Assembly: GCA_003151815.1 (NCBI GenBank)
Contig: PLYN01000045.1
Span: 1-64,000 of the forward strand
DNA from: Bacteroidota bacterium
GTDB taxonomy: Bacteria > Bacteroidota > Bacteroidia > 2-12-FULL-35-15
Direction of reading: 5' to 3'
Length of the DNA stretch: 64,000 nucleotides
A program made the position numbers and the translations under genes. Within the stretch, counting starts at the first letter, position 1. Every line of letters begins with the position of its first letter. Below are positions 1 through 8,520 of the stretch, in pieces. Below the pieces are notes generated by a model, which saw only the letters and a list, made by a program, of their open reading frames with translations, searched no databases and was not told where the DNA came from.

Positions 1-10
1 TTAACTAAAC

Positions 11-45
11 GACATTGTTCGAGCGTAGTCGAGAAACGAGCGATG
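11..45. repeat. TCGA-rich imperfect palindrome, dispersed-repeat type
   Basis: The stretch ttcgagcgtagtcgagaa has two TCGA blocks around gcgtag and reads, on the other strand, as a ctcgactacgctcgaa repeat. It resembles the TTCGAC-n-GCTCA motifs seen at 15251 and inside purT (35062). It lies just downstream of the S4-domain gene. Assignment to one repeat family is inference from this similarity only. Confidence 0.4.
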
Positions 46-59
46 GCATGGGAGAAATC

Positions 60-266
60 TTATTCTATTACAACAATTTGATTATTAAATTCCACCTTAC
101 TACCATGCACTAATTTATTACGCTTCCGATGTTCAACGATGCCATTCACTTTCACCAAACCTAGGTCAATTAAATTATTGGCTTCGGAACCATTCGCGCA
201 CCAAGCCATTGCTTTTATTAATTGATTGAGTTGAATGTATTCGCCTTTTATTTTAAATGTTTCCAT
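60..266 (-). CDS. RNA-binding S4 domain protein (YbcJ/YaaA type)
   Basis: A 68-residue protein consisting essentially of one S4 RNA-binding domain: METFKIKGEYIQL at the N terminus, then a LIKAM..ANGSEANNLIDLGLVKVNG core typical of S4 domains (helix-loop, then KVNG turn), and a short basic end (HRKRNKL). Proteins of this size and layout are stand-alone S4 proteins thought to bind structured RNA, often ribosomal; the precise role is not known here. The ORF track extends it by 33 residues, but that extension is not S4-like and overlaps the divergent region, so the ATG at 266 is preferred. Confidence 0.8.
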   Translation of the reverse strand: METFKIKGEYIQLNQLIKAMAWCANGSEANNLIDLGLVKVNGIVEHRKRNKLVHGSKVEFNNQIVVIE

Positions 267-471
267 GATGTGCTTTTTAAATGGAACGCAGATGACGCTG
301 ATTATTATGATTAAAACTGATAAAAAATCTCTTTCATACTGGTGGAAACAATTTATGGAAACCACAAATAAAAAATCTTTTTTAAATCATAACAATCAGC
401 GTCATCTGCGTTCTATTTCTATTTCAAACAAAATTAAGAAACTAAATGGATTAAAATTTACCTTTGTATCT

Positions 472-747
472 ATGGATAAAGATGAACAATTCGAGAAGTT
501 GCGTGAGCTGTTGGACAAAGAAAGTAACTGGCCAATGGTGTATATGTTTAAATTTATTATTCCCGCAGACAACCACAAAATAGCATTAGTAGAAGCAAAA
601 TTTTCTGATGAAGCAGTTATTTTACACAAGGAATCTTCCAACGGAAAATACTTTAGCATCACTGTTAAAGAAGTAATGCTGAATGCCGATTCCATTATTG
701 AAAAATATAAAGAAATGAAGGGAATTGAAGGGTTGATGGCGTTGTAG
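472..747 (+). CDS. DUF493 family protein (YbeD-like)
   Basis: A 91-residue cytosolic protein. After MDKDEQFEKLRELLD comes NWPMVYMFKFIIPADNHKI, the hallmark opening of the DUF493/YbeD family (small ACT-like alpha/beta fold), and the C terminus SITVKEVMLNADSIIEKYKEM fits the family's last strand and helix. Function is unknown, although the fold suggests small-molecule binding. The track begins at 235, but the first 79 residues do not match the family; the ATG at 472 starts right at the domain. A TACCTTTG sequence (459-466), matching the Bacteroidota -7 element, lies six bases before this ATG, so the message could be leaderless or nearly so. Confidence 0.8.
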   Translation: MDKDEQFEKLRELLDKESNWPMVYMFKFIIPADNHKIALVEAKFSDEAVILHKESSNGKYFSITVKEVMLNADSIIEKYKEMKGIEGLMAL

Positions 748-810
748 GAACTCGACTATTCTTATATTATTTTAGCTAATATTATAGACCACACACCTAA
801 TAAAGTTATA

Positions 811-1557
811 ATGGACTACTTAGAAACAAATAATAGACGAATGAGATTCCTTTTTGAATGGAACAAATTATACAAACGGCTTTTTTGGTTTAAGTATGAA
901 AATGATGAATTTTATTTCGGTTCGTCATTAAATCCAATTATTTGCGCCGGACTTCAAGACATTCAAGATATTATTTTTACGGACACTACATTTAGCATTA
1001 AAATTAATAATGCTTTGCAACAAAAAAAGTTTGACTCGCTTAAATTTTCGTTTCATGCTAGTGGAGTAAGGCATTTAAAAATGAGAAATAGTGAATTGAA
1101 AATTCCAGAGCAACTGTATCGTAAAAAACATATAAAACTTAATGAGTTAGAAAAACCCGAAATGCTCTTTACCATTTTATCAAAAAGAATTTCATTGTAT
1201 GAAGATTATAAAGCCAAAGTAACAAAAAATGATACAAATGCTATTTTGTTAAATACACCTGAAGAATATTTAAAATATAGACAAGTTTTTGAGTTCTATA
1301 TCTTAACTGCACCAAAACAAACAGCTCCTTTTTTCATGATACAAAAAGACACTCCATTTGAACACTTGACCATAAAGCTAAAGGATAAAATTTACCTTCA
1401 TATTAAATACGTTATTAACGCGGCAGACAATGTTTTAAAGGTAACTACATACAAGTTTACACCAATTGAAAAAATTGGATTTTATTTTGTGATTTTAATG
1501 CTTAATCTCAAAGATGGTCGAAACATCTTTACCCTCTTGGGAAGTTGGGGAACTTAA
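811..1557 (+). CDS. hypothetical protein
   Basis: A 248-residue protein I do not recognise. It has no signal peptide or clear membrane segment, except for a hydrophobic stretch near residues 222-232 (IGFYFVILMLNL) that looks like a buried strand or helix. Aromatic and lysine-rich composition matches the surrounding AT-rich DNA. It begins 63 nt after the DUF493 gene in the same direction, without a visible terminator between them. The C-terminal end (LLGSWGT) is encoded by a short palindrome aagttggggaactt, so the natural end may have been altered. Likely an accessory gene; no function is proposed. Confidence 0.55.
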   Translation: MDYLETNNRRMRFLFEWNKLYKRLFWFKYENDEFYFGSSLNPIICAGLQDIQDIIFTDTTFSIKINNALQQKKFDSLKFSFHASGVRHLKMRNSELKIPEQLYRKKHIKLNELEKPEMLFTILSKRISLYEDYKAKVTKNDTNAILLNTPEEYLKYRQVFEFYILTAPKQTAPFFMIQKDTPFEHLTIKLKDKIYLHIKYVINAADNVLKVTTYKFTPIEKIGFYFVILMLNLKDGRNIFTLLGSWGT

Positions 1558-1702
1558 GATTAACATTTAACTTTTAAGGAACGATTACAAATTTATAGTT
1601 GCTTTACAGTTATGTAAACACCACTAAATACGCCTTAAACGATTTGCAATAGAACAAATATAAATAAAAAAAATTAGTTTAATATTTAATGATATTTTTG
1701 TT

Positions 1703-2533
1703 ATGATTATAATTAAAAAAAACAGGATGTTTATAAAGGCTTTGATTATAGGATTTGCTTTAATAAATGCTGTTTTAGGTATTGACAGGAAAAAGTGGGA
1801 AGACCAAAAAACCAAAACAGTTTGGATTATAATTATTCTTTGCGTAATGGCTCTTTTATCTTTATATCAATATATGGATGATAAAAACATATCCGATAAA
1901 AATAATTTTGACAATAAAATGCAAAGAAAAAATGATAGCATTAATTATGTAAACGATTGCAAGAAAAATGAAAGTGGGTTAAGAGAACTTTTTTTTAAGC
2001 AACAACTACAAAGTGAATTGCAAACAGAATTATTAAAAAAGGAATTACATAAAAGAGATAGCACTATTTTAAGTTTAAATCAAAGTTTCGGAGAAAATCC
2101 TTTTTTAACTATGCCGAGTGTTCCTAAAATATCTATTTATTCAGATTCCATTTTGAGGACTAAAATATCGCTAAAGCAAACAAATTTATTAGGGGTTATT
2201 AATTATACTTCTACTACAATTTGTTTTGTTGTTGATATAAACGATAAATTAAATTATATTGGAGGTGAGATATATAAAAATAAATCAATCTCTAATAATG
2301 ATTGGACAACAAGCCAAGATTTTAATATTATATTTCCTTCCAAGAATAATTATATTTATTTATGTATTCAAATATCGTACACAGATAAAAACAACAAACA
2401 ACAACCTCCATGTAGAAAAATATATGGATTTAATAAAGATTATATTAATAAAGGGAGAGATGTTGATATAATTGCAGAGGAATATCAATATAATAAATTA
2501 GAAAACTATTTGGTTGAAAAAAAATATTGGTAA
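1703..2533 (+). CDS. hypothetical membrane-anchored coiled-coil protein
   Basis: A 276-residue protein with two hydrophobic segments near the N terminus (about residues 10-24 and 41-56, IIIILCVMALLSL), followed by a Lys/Glu/Gln-rich helix (about 65-125, QLQSELQTELLKKELHKRDS) that should form a coiled coil, then a beta-rich C-terminal domain. The predicted topology is a membrane anchor with a soluble C-terminal domain. It ends 4 nt from the convergent stop of the RhuM gene. The start codon ATG at 1703 is followed by a second ATG 24 nt on, which is an equally possible start. No family recognised; probably part of the same accessory region as the transposase. Confidence 0.5.
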   Translation: MIIIKKNRMFIKALIIGFALINAVLGIDRKKWEDQKTKTVWIIIILCVMALLSLYQYMDDKNISDKNNFDNKMQRKNDSINYVNDCKKNESGLRELFFKQQLQSELQTELLKKELHKRDSTILSLNQSFGENPFLTMPSVPKISIYSDSILRTKISLKQTNLLGVINYTSTTICFVVDINDKLNYIGGEIYKNKSISNNDWTTSQDFNIIFPSKNNYIYLCIQISYTDKNNKQQPPCRKIYGFNKDYINKGRDVDIIAEEYQYNKLENYLVEKKYW

Positions 2534-2537
2534 TTGA

Positions 2538-3665
2538 TTATTTTCCTACTTTTTTATCCTTGTTGGGATTGTATTCTAAAGCAGTTTTAAGGCTTTTATT
2601 AAAATCCGATAAGGGTTCTTCTTTTTCGGGGGAAGGTAATTTCCCTGTTTCAATTATTTTTTCTGCTACCTTACTAAATTTATCATAATCAGATATATAA
2701 TTTTTATCTTGGATTGGTCTAAATTTAGCATATTCTTTTTCAGCAAACGCTTTTGCCACGTCATGGCTAATTCTACCAGCATTAGTCAAAATTTCATATT
2801 CATTGAACTTAAGAAAGGCATCTAATTTAATAACCCAATCACTCATTTTCATTAGTCTTAGATTTCTTGCTTGTAACATTGCATAATCTAAATACATTGT
2901 AACAATATGGTTTAAATCTCCAACCTCTTTTTCGGTTAAATAATTTTTTCCAACAGACACATCGCTTTTAATTATTTTACCATCAGGAGAATTTTTCCAT
3001 GTTTGTAACCCCATATTAGGCATTAAATAATTTGCTCTCGATTTAATTAATCCACTTGCTGTTTTATGTGTAATAGCAAACTCTAATTTATTTTGTACGG
3101 TTGCAAAAAATGTTTGAGTTAACGGAGAATCCACATCATAGTCAGCACTGCATTGTTTGTATATGTCAGTTATCTTCTGATAAAATCTTCTTTCTGAAGC
3201 CCTTATCTCTTTTATTCTTTCTAATAATTCATCAAAATAATCTTTACCAAAAATATTTTTACCTTGTTTCAGTCTTTCATCATCCATTACAAAGCCCTTT
3301 TTCAAAAACTCTTTCAATGTATTGGTAGCCCAAACTCTAAACTGAGTCGCTTGATATGAATTAACCCTATAACCAACGGCTATAATCATATCAAGATTAT
3401 AAAAATCTATTTCTCTGGAAACTTTTCTACCTCCTTCCATTTGAACTATTTCCATTTTGGAAACAGTTCTATCTTCCTGTAATTCACCTTCTTGATAAAT
3501 ATTTTTAATGTGTTTTGAAATTGCAGGGATCTCTACCCCAAATATTTCAGCGATATTTTTTTGAGAAGTCCAAATTGTTTCAGTTTCTCTATCTGCAATA
3601 ATGCTTGCTTTTTTATTTCCATCTTTATCCGAATAAAGGATGAAATCTATATTTTTTTGTTCCAT
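2538..3665 (-). CDS. rhuM: RhuM family virulence/mobile-element protein
   Basis: A 375-residue protein. The N-terminal part shows the RhuM family signature: a winged-helix-like block TIWTSQKNIAEIFGVE followed by ISKHIKNIYQEGEL, EIDFYNLDMIIAVGYRVNS and FRVWATNTLKEFLKKGFVMDDERLK. The C-terminal half is helical with a final lysine-rich tail. RhuM proteins occur in pathogenicity islands, prophages and near transposases; the biochemical role is unknown, and the HTH-like region suggests DNA binding. Its ATG shares one base with the stop codon of the upstream transposase (TAATG), a translational-coupling arrangement, so it is probably a passenger gene of the same element. Confidence 0.8.
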   Translation of the reverse strand: MEQKNIDFILYSDKDGNKKASIIADRETETIWTSQKNIAEIFGVEIPAISKHIKNIYQEGELQEDRTVSKMEIVQMEGGRKVSREIDFYNLDMIIAVGYRVNSYQATQFRVWATNTLKEFLKKGFVMDDERLKQGKNIFGKDYFDELLERIKEIRASERRFYQKITDIYKQCSADYDVDSPLTQTFFATVQNKLEFAITHKTASGLIKSRANYLMPNMGLQTWKNSPDGKIIKSDVSVGKNYLTEKEVGDLNHIVTMYLDYAMLQARNLRLMKMSDWVIKLDAFLKFNEYEILTNAGRISHDVAKAFAEKEYAKFRPIQDKNYISDYDKFSKVAEKIIETGKLPSPEKEEPLSDFNKSLKTALEYNPNKDKKVGK

Positions 3666-4573
3666 TATTTTGCTATTAATGTTTTATAAGTTAAACGATT
3701 TTCTGTATTTGATAATAATAAATTGAAACGGTATGAATCAGTTGCGATGCGTGAATTATATCTAAAAACAAATTCATCAACGTATTTCTGTAAATGTTTT
3801 TTAGAGGTTGAATGATAGATACCAAAGATACCTCTTTTTAGTAATGACCAAAAGCCTTCAATTGTATTTGTGTGAACCCTCCCATTTACATACTGTCCTT
3901 CGCTGTGTTTTATTGTACTGTGATCGTAAATCCTTTGCATACTTTCATAAGATACATATTCGTCAGTATAAAGTTGTGCTGTTTCTTTTACGCTTGCAAT
4001 GATCTCTTTGCTTAATGTTGCGCCTTTTGTGTCTTCTATGTGTTTTGCTTTAATCTTACCGCCACGCTCAACCATTCCCATAACAGGAGCTTTATTGCTA
4101 CCGCCTTGGCTACCTTCTGTTTTTTTATTTTTGTGTTTATTTCCTTCTTTGCCACCTATGAAAGTTTCGTCAACCTCAACTTCATTATCTAACTTTCCAG
4201 TATCAATACCGAAACAATTACGAATACGTTGCAACATAAACCAAGCAGTTTTTTGTGTAACGTTAATATCACGACCTAACTGTAAAGATGAAATTCCTTT
4301 TTTGTGTGCAGTAACCAACCAAATGGCTAAGAACCATTTTTGTAAATCAATTTTAGTATTATCAAACAATGTTGCGGTACGAACATTAAAATACTTTCCG
4401 GTGTTCTTGCATTTGTATTTATTGCCTTTACAATCGTAAACTTTTGAATTTGCATCAAAAGGAGATACCACGTTACCGTTCCAACGTAGTTCTTCTAAAT
4501 GATTTATACAAGTTTGTTCATCGGGGAAAGCCCTTACTAATTCGATGATTGAGGAGAAATGTTGATTTATCAT
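3665..4573 (-). CDS. IS1595 family (ISXO2-like) transposase
   Basis: A 302-residue DDE transposase. The N-terminal zinc-binding-like segment is partly kept (DCKGNKYKCKNTGKYFNVRTATLFDNTKI), followed by the helix-turn-helix block SLQLGRDINVTQKTAWFMLQRI. The catalytic core has VEVDETFIGGKEGNKH (first D), LYTDEYVSYESM (second D) and NTIEGFWSLLKRGIFGIYH (final E), the ISXO2/IS1595 order. It appears intact. RhuM follows with a 1-nt overlap. Terminal inverted repeats and target duplications could not be assigned confidently, so the element's borders are open. Confidence 0.9.
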   Translation of the reverse strand: MINQHFSSIIELVRAFPDEQTCINHLEELRWNGNVVSPFDANSKVYDCKGNKYKCKNTGKYFNVRTATLFDNTKIDLQKWFLAIWLVTAHKKGISSLQLGRDINVTQKTAWFMLQRIRNCFGIDTGKLDNEVEVDETFIGGKEGNKHKNKKTEGSQGGSNKAPVMGMVERGGKIKAKHIEDTKGATLSKEIIASVKETAQLYTDEYVSYESMQRIYDHSTIKHSEGQYVNGRVHTNTIEGFWSLLKRGIFGIYHSTSKKHLQKYVDEFVFRYNSRIATDSYRFNLLLSNTENRLTYKTLIAK

Positions 4574-4598
4574 GTCGCTTGTTTTGATATTTATACGA

Positions 4599-4606
4599 CA
4601 AAGATA
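4599..4606 (-). promoter_or_regulatory. candidate -7 promoter element for the transposase
   Basis: On the minus strand this reads TATCTTTG, an exact match to the Bacteroidota -7 consensus TAnnTTTG, 26-33 nt upstream of the transposase ATG. No good TTTG -33 box was found at the expected distance. Confidence 0.4.
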
Positions 4607-4615
4607 AGTAGAATG

Positions 4616-4644
4616 TTACACTAATCCTAATTTATTTAGTGTAA
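4616..4644. repeat. 9-bp inverted repeat upstream of transposase
   Basis: ttacactaa (4616-4624) and ttagtgtaa (4636-4644) are perfect inverted copies separated by 11 nt, lying just upstream of the transposase -7 element. It could be an operator for the transposase or part of the element's end. No matching copy was found at the other side, so neither reading is established. Confidence 0.45.
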
Positions 4645-4819
4645 AATTATATATAGTTACCGTTTTAAATTCAATGCATCCTGACAGAGAAATTTTACTT
4701 TTTAGAGACGGAGATTCCGTGAAATCATTTAGTTTCAAATGAGCGGGTAAAAGTTCGTTCAAGTGTTGCAAGCGATAATACTTATTTCTATCTTATTAAG
4801 TTATCTAATCCCAAAAACA

Positions 4820-4853
4820 AAAAATACGTTACTAAAAAAGTAACGCATTTTTC
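4820..4853 (-). terminator. Rho-independent terminator of nucleotidyltransferase gene
   Basis: aatgcgttact / agtaacgtatt stem (minus strand, one G-U pair) around an A/T loop, followed by a T-run on the minus strand, placed 28 nt after the nucleotidyltransferase stop. Its stem is almost the same as that of the terminator at 5568-5603. The rest of the 307-nt space between this gene and the transposase (4574-4880) holds only the promoter and inverted repeat listed above; I see no gene in it. Confidence 0.75.
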
Positions 4854-4880
4854 TTGACTCTTAAATCTTATATCTTGACT

Positions 4881-5336
4881 CTATTTTTTCAAATTATTAA
4901 TATCATCAATATCTTTAGGGCGATGTGCTTCATTTTTCGTTTTAATTAAATGGTTATAATTTATTACCCTTATTTCAAGACCATCATCAGTAAAAAATTG
5001 AGCTTCTTTGAAGCACTCTTCAAAAGTAAGACCTTTGACATTAACCATAATGTCAATACATATCGGAGGAACGCCAAACGAAAAAACATCCCAAATGGAG
5101 TGATTTAAAAAATTCTCTTCTGTCATATCAAAAACAGACATCCCAAATTCATTAAATGCCTTTATTAATTTGTCGTAATTATTTTTATCTCTTTTTACCC
5201 AAATATCCATATCACCGGTTGTTCTGGAATAACCATGAAAAATTACAGAATAGCCACCAATTAATATATAATCAACTTGATTATTATTTAATGCTTGGAT
5301 AAAATCTCTAAAATCCTGATAAAATATATTCCCCAT
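4881..5336 (-). CDS. nucleotidyltransferase-fold protein (MNT/DUF1814-like)
   Basis: A 151-residue protein with the minimal nucleotidyltransferase signature GGYSVIFHGYSRTTGDMDIWV: the GG(Y)S motif and a D-x-D metal-binding pair. The C-terminal INYNHLIKTKNEAHRPKDIDDI matches the usual closing helix of antitoxin-style NTases. Members add a nucleotide to protein or RNA targets, in several cases as part of toxin-antitoxin modules. It starts 1 nt after the stop of a 65-residue gene, so the two are an operon. Whether this pair is a toxin-antitoxin system or a simple modifying enzyme with partner cannot be told from sequence. Confidence 0.8.
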   Translation of the reverse strand: MGNIFYQDFRDFIQALNNNQVDYILIGGYSVIFHGYSRTTGDMDIWVKRDKNNYDKLIKAFNEFGMSVFDMTEENFLNHSIWDVFSFGVPPICIDIMVNVKGLTFEECFKEAQFFTDDGLEIRVINYNHLIKTKNEAHRPKDIDDINNLKK

Positions 5337-5337
5337 T

Positions 5338-5535
5338 TTAGTTTCTTGCTCTTACCTTAAAAACAGTTTTGTCCATTCTTGGTTCAGGTATTCCCACCAA
5401 ACGAAAAGCGATACTATTCAAATACATTGTTATTCTTAATCTCTCTTGCCAGGATAGTGATTTATAATACGAAGCATGTTCAGAGGCTTCTTCTACTGTT
5501 GAGGCTTTAAAAGCAGTGCGATCTAATTTATACAT
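5338..5535 (-). CDS. small conserved partner of the nucleotidyltransferase
   Basis: A 65-residue protein: MYKLDRTAFKASTVEEASEHASYYKSLSWQERLRI and a C-terminal VGIPEPRMDKTVFKVR. I recall similar small proteins opening with YKLDRTAFK next to nucleotidyltransferase genes in other Bacteroidota, but know of no assigned function. It is predicted to be mostly helical with a short beta-strand at the end and no membrane segment. Its stop codon is one base from the downstream gene's ATG (TAAAATG), so expression is coupled. It could be an antitoxin or specificity partner. Confidence 0.65.
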   Translation of the reverse strand: MYKLDRTAFKASTVEEASEHASYYKSLSWQERLRITMYLNSIAFRLVGIPEPRMDKTVFKVRARN

Positions 5536-5567
5536 CTAATATTAATTTTCCGCTAATTTACAAAACA

Positions 5568-5603
5568 AAAAATGCGTTACGAAATTTTTCGTAACGCATT
5601 TTT
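5568..5603. terminator. bidirectional-looking terminator after aconitase
   Basis: A perfect 17-bp stem (aaaaatgcgttacgaaa / tttcgtaacgcattttt) with a 2-nt loop, 22 nt downstream of the aconitase stop on the minus strand. The stem core tgcgttac also forms the terminator at 4820-4853. Confidence 0.85.
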
Positions 5604-5624
5604 CTCAAATCTTGATTCTAAAAC

Positions 5625-7892
5625 TTACGCTTTTACATTCGCACGAATAATATTCAAAGCACCACCTGCTTTGAACCACTCAATTTGTTGTTCGTTGTAA
5701 GTGTGGTTTGCTTTGATCTCATCTTTAGTTCCATCAGCATGGTTCAACACCAATGTTAAAGGAGTGTTTGGAGCAAATTTTGTTAAACCGTTAATATCGA
5801 TTACATCGTCTTCTTTGATTTTATCGTAATCAGATTTATCAGCAAATGTTAAACCTAACATTCCTTGTTTCTTCAAATTGGTTTCGTGAATACGAGCAAA
5901 TGATTTCACCAATACCGCACGAACACCCAAGTGACGAGGCTCCATAGCTGCATGTTCGCGGGAAGAACCTTCGCCATAATTTTCGTCACCCACTACTATT
6001 GAACCTATTCCCTTTGCTTTGTATGCACGTTGTACTTTCGGCACAGAGTCATACGTTCCGGTTAATTGATTTTTTACGTTGTCAGTTTTTTCATTGAAAA
6101 AATTAACAGCTCCAATTAACATGTTGTTAGAAATATTATCTAAATGACCTCTGAATTTCAACCATGGGCCAGCCATAGAAATATGGTCGGTAGTACATTT
6201 ACCTTTTGCTTTGATAAGCAATTTCAAGCCTTTCAAGTCAACACCTTCCCAAGCAGCAAAAGGATCCAATAATTGTAAACGATCAGAAGTTGGAGAAACA
6301 TTTACAACAACTTTACTTCCATCAGCAGCCGGCGCTTGAAATCCTGCATCATCAACTGCGAAACCTCTTGGAGGTAACTCATCACCTGATGGTGCATCTA
6401 ATTTTACTTTCTCACCTTTTTCGTTTGTTAAAAAATCTGTTAATGGATTAAAAGTAAGATCACCTGCAATTGCCATTGCTGTAACGATTTCCGGAGATGC
6501 AACAAATGCGTATGTGTTTGGATTTCCATCAGCACGTTTCGCGAAATTTCTGTTGAATGAATGGATAATAGTATTTTTTTCTTGTTTCTCAGCACCCATT
6601 CTATCCCACATTCCGATACATGGTCCGCAAGCATTGGTAAATACCTTAGCACCAATTTTATCAAACACATCTAAAAATCCATCACGTTTAATCGTGAAAC
6701 GAATTTGTTCGGAACCCGGATTGATCAAATACTCTGCTTTAGATACAAGGTTTTTTGTAGATACTTGTTTTGCAATGCTCACAGCACGAGAAATATCTTC
6801 GTAAGAAGAGTTGGTACAAGAGCCTAAAAGACCAACTGAAATTTTTAAAGGCCAGCCATTTTTTACAGCTTCTTCTTTTAATTTAGAAATTGGTGTTGCT
6901 AAATCCGGAGTAAAAGGACCGTTAACATGTGGCTCCAATTCTGATAAATTGATCTCGATGATTTGATCAAAATATTTCTCAGGGTTAGCATATACTTCCG
7001 CATCAGCAGTTAAATGTTCTTTTACTTTATTAGCTAATTCAGCAACATCGGCACGACCGGTAGCTTTCAGGTAACGCTCCATAGAAGCATCATATCCGAA
7101 AGTAGAAGTAGTAGCACCAATTTCGGCACCCATGTTGCAAATTGTTCCTTTACCTGTGCAACTCATGGATGTAGCACCTTCGCCAAAATATTCAACAACA
7201 GCACCTGTACCACCTTTAACAGTAAGGATGCCAGCCACTTTTAGGATAACATCTTTAGGAGCTGTCCAGCCATTTAATTTACCTGTTAATTTAACACCAA
7301 TTAATTTTGGCATTTTTAATTCCCAAGCCAAGCCAGCCATTACATCACAGGCATCAGCACCACCAACACCAATCGCGATCATCCCTAAACCACCTGCATT
7401 TACAGTGTGTGAATCAGTACCGATCATCATTCCACCGGGGAATGCATAATTTTCTAAAACTACCTGGTGAATAATTCCTGCACCCGGTTTCCAGAAACCT
7501 AAGCCGTATTTATTGGAAACAGAACCTAAGAAATCATATACTTCTTTACTTTCATGATTCGCAAAATCTAAATCGGTCGCGGCTCCGTTTTTCGCTGTAA
7601 TCAAGTGATCACAATGAACTGTTGAAGGCACTGCAACTTTCGGGCGACCTGCTTGCATAAATTGCAACAATGCCATTTGGGCTGTTGCATCTTGCATCGC
7701 AACTCTATCCGGTGCGAAATCTACATATGAATTTCCACGTTGAAAATTCTCTATTTTTTGTTCCGCATTTAAGTGGGAATAAAGAATTTTTTCCGTTAGT
7801 GTCAATGGATGCCCCAACAATTTGCGAGCTGCATTTACCTTAGCCGGCATCTTTTCATAAAGCGCCTTAATCATTTCAATATCAAATGCCAT
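5625..7892 (-). CDS. acn: aconitate hydratase
   Basis: A 755-residue TCA-cycle enzyme interconverting citrate and isocitrate, of mitochondrial-type length (about 750-780 rather than about 890). Iron-sulfur cluster ligands are visible in [14 protein letters not shown] and [13 protein letters not shown]; the substrate-binding HCDHLI and [23 protein letters not shown] blocks and the C-terminal swivelling-domain motif [22 protein letters not shown] are intact. Transcription probably starts from the TTTG-17-TATCTTTG promoter at 7957-7985 and ends at the perfect hairpin at 5568. Monocistronic. The cluster ligand and active-site residues show no degeneracy. Confidence 0.97.
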   Translation of the reverse strand: MAFDIEMIKALYEKMPAKVNAARKLLGHPLTLTEKILYSHLNAEQKIENFQRGNSYVDFAPDRVAMQDATAQMALLQFMQAGRPKVAVPSTVHCDHLITAKNGAATDLDFANHESKEVYDFLGSVSNKYGLGFWKPGAGIIHQVVLENYAFPGGMMIGTDSHTVNAGGLGMIAIGVGGADACDVMAGLAWELKMPKLIGVKLTGKLNGWTAPKDVILKVAGILTVKGGTGAVVEYFGEGATSMSCTGKGTICNMGAEIGATTSTFGYDASMERYLKATGRADVAELANKVKEHLTADAEVYANPEKYFDQIIEINLSELEPHVNGPFTPDLATPISKLKEEAVKNGWPLKISVGLLGSCTNSSYEDISRAVSIAKQVSTKNLVSKAEYLINPGSEQIRFTIKRDGFLDVFDKIGAKVFTNACGPCIGMWDRMGAEKQEKNTIIHSFNRNFAKRADGNPNTYAFVASPEIVTAMAIAGDLTFNPLTDFLTNEKGEKVKLDAPSGDELPPRGFAVDDAGFQAPAADGSKVVVNVSPTSDRLQLLDPFAAWEGVDLKGLKLLIKAKGKCTTDHISMAGPWLKFRGHLDNISNNMLIGAVNFFNEKTDNVKNQLTGTYDSVPKVQRAYKAKGIGSIVVGDENYGEGSSREHAAMEPRHLGVRAVLVKSFARIHETNLKKQGMLGLTFADKSDYDKIKEDDVIDINGLTKFAPNTPLTLVLNHADGTKDEIKANHTYNEQQIEWFKAGGALNIIRANVKA

Positions 7893-7956
7893 AATGTTAA
7901 ATTTTTATTGGTTAGTGTTTATTTTCCGACAATGTTGTATTCAATTTCCGAGTTGG

Positions 7957-7985
7957 CAAAGATAAGCTATTGTTATATTCTCAAA
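7957..7985 (-). promoter_or_regulatory. Bacteroidota-type promoter for aconitase
   Basis: Minus strand: TTTG (7985-7982), 17 nt, then TATCTTTG (7964-7957). This fits the -33 TTTG / -7 TAnnTTTG promoter of the primary sigma factor of Bacteroidota. It leaves a 5' leader of about 60 nt before the ATG at 7892. Confidence 0.6.
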
Positions 7986-8028
7986 ACAATTTTTGCTTAA
8001 AATTTTTAAATCCCTTTATTTATTAAGC

Positions 8029-8517
8029 CTAAGAAGGGTATTTACTGTCAATTATAATAGTAACCGGTCCGTCATTTAATAATTGCACTTTCATATCCGC
8101 CCCAAACTCCCCTGTTTTTATTGATTTACCAAGATCATTTTGTATTTGAGAAATCATTTTTTCATACATCGGAATGGCAATATCGGGTTTAGCGGCTTTA
8201 ATGTAAGATGGCCTGTTCCCTTTTTTTGTAGATGCATGCAAGGTGAATTGAGAAACTAAAATAATATCGCCAACAACCTCTTTCACGGAAAAATTCCCGC
8301 CCGAATGACTGGAGCCATCCGGTCGGGCGGGCATTACTTGATTCACATCATTAAAAATACGAAGATTCACAATTTTTGAGCTCAGCCAAATAATATCATC
8401 TTGTGTATCGGCATCTTCAATGCCTAACAAAACCAATAAGCCTAAGCCAATAGAACTTTTAATTCCTCCGTCAATTGTAACCGATGCCTGTGTAACACGC
8501 TGTATAACTGCTTTCAT
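8029..8517 (-). CDS. dtd: D-aminoacyl-tRNA deacylase with 12-residue insertion
   Basis: Hydrolyses D-aminoacyl-tRNA, recycling tRNA mischarged with D-amino acids. The protein starts MKAVIQRVTQASV, keeps the catalytic-site VSQFTLHAS (SQxT) and the GNRPSY and NDGPVTI (Gly-cisPro-like) motifs. Length is 162 residues against about 145-150 usual; the difference is a 12-residue block (residues 63-74, PARPDGSSHSGG) between RIFNDVNQVM and FSVKEV, encoded by the palindrome at 8296-8331. The ORF track's earlier start adds MGRVREGF, which is just translation of another repeat, so the ATG at 8517 is used. Lies downstream of rsgA in the same direction. Confidence 0.93.
   Translation of the reverse strand: MKAVIQRVTQASVTIDGGIKSSIGLGLLVLLGIEDADTQDDIIWLSSKIVNLRIFNDVNQVMPARPDGSSHSGGNFSVKEVVGDIILVSQFTLHASTKKGNRPSYIKAAKPDIAIPMYEKMISQIQNDLGKSIKTGEFGADMKVQLLNDGPVTIIIDSKYPS
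8296..8331. repeat. GC-rich palindrome inserted in frame in dtd
   Basis: cccgcccga (8296-8304) and tcgggcggg (8323-8331) are perfect 9-bp inverted arms around an 18-nt centre which itself contains tgg-agc-cca-like symmetry. Total 36 nt, exactly 12 codons. It is far more GC-rich than its surroundings and accounts exactly for the extra residues in the Dtd protein. Confidence 0.85.
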
Positions 8518-8520
8518 AAA

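Noticed and set aside
1560-4700. Terminal inverted repeats and 8-bp target duplication for the IS1595-type element
   Set aside because: Partial similarities (for example cttttaag before 1579 and gttttaaa after 4661) match at only six of eight bases, and the supposed repeat ends do not align well. Borders were left open.
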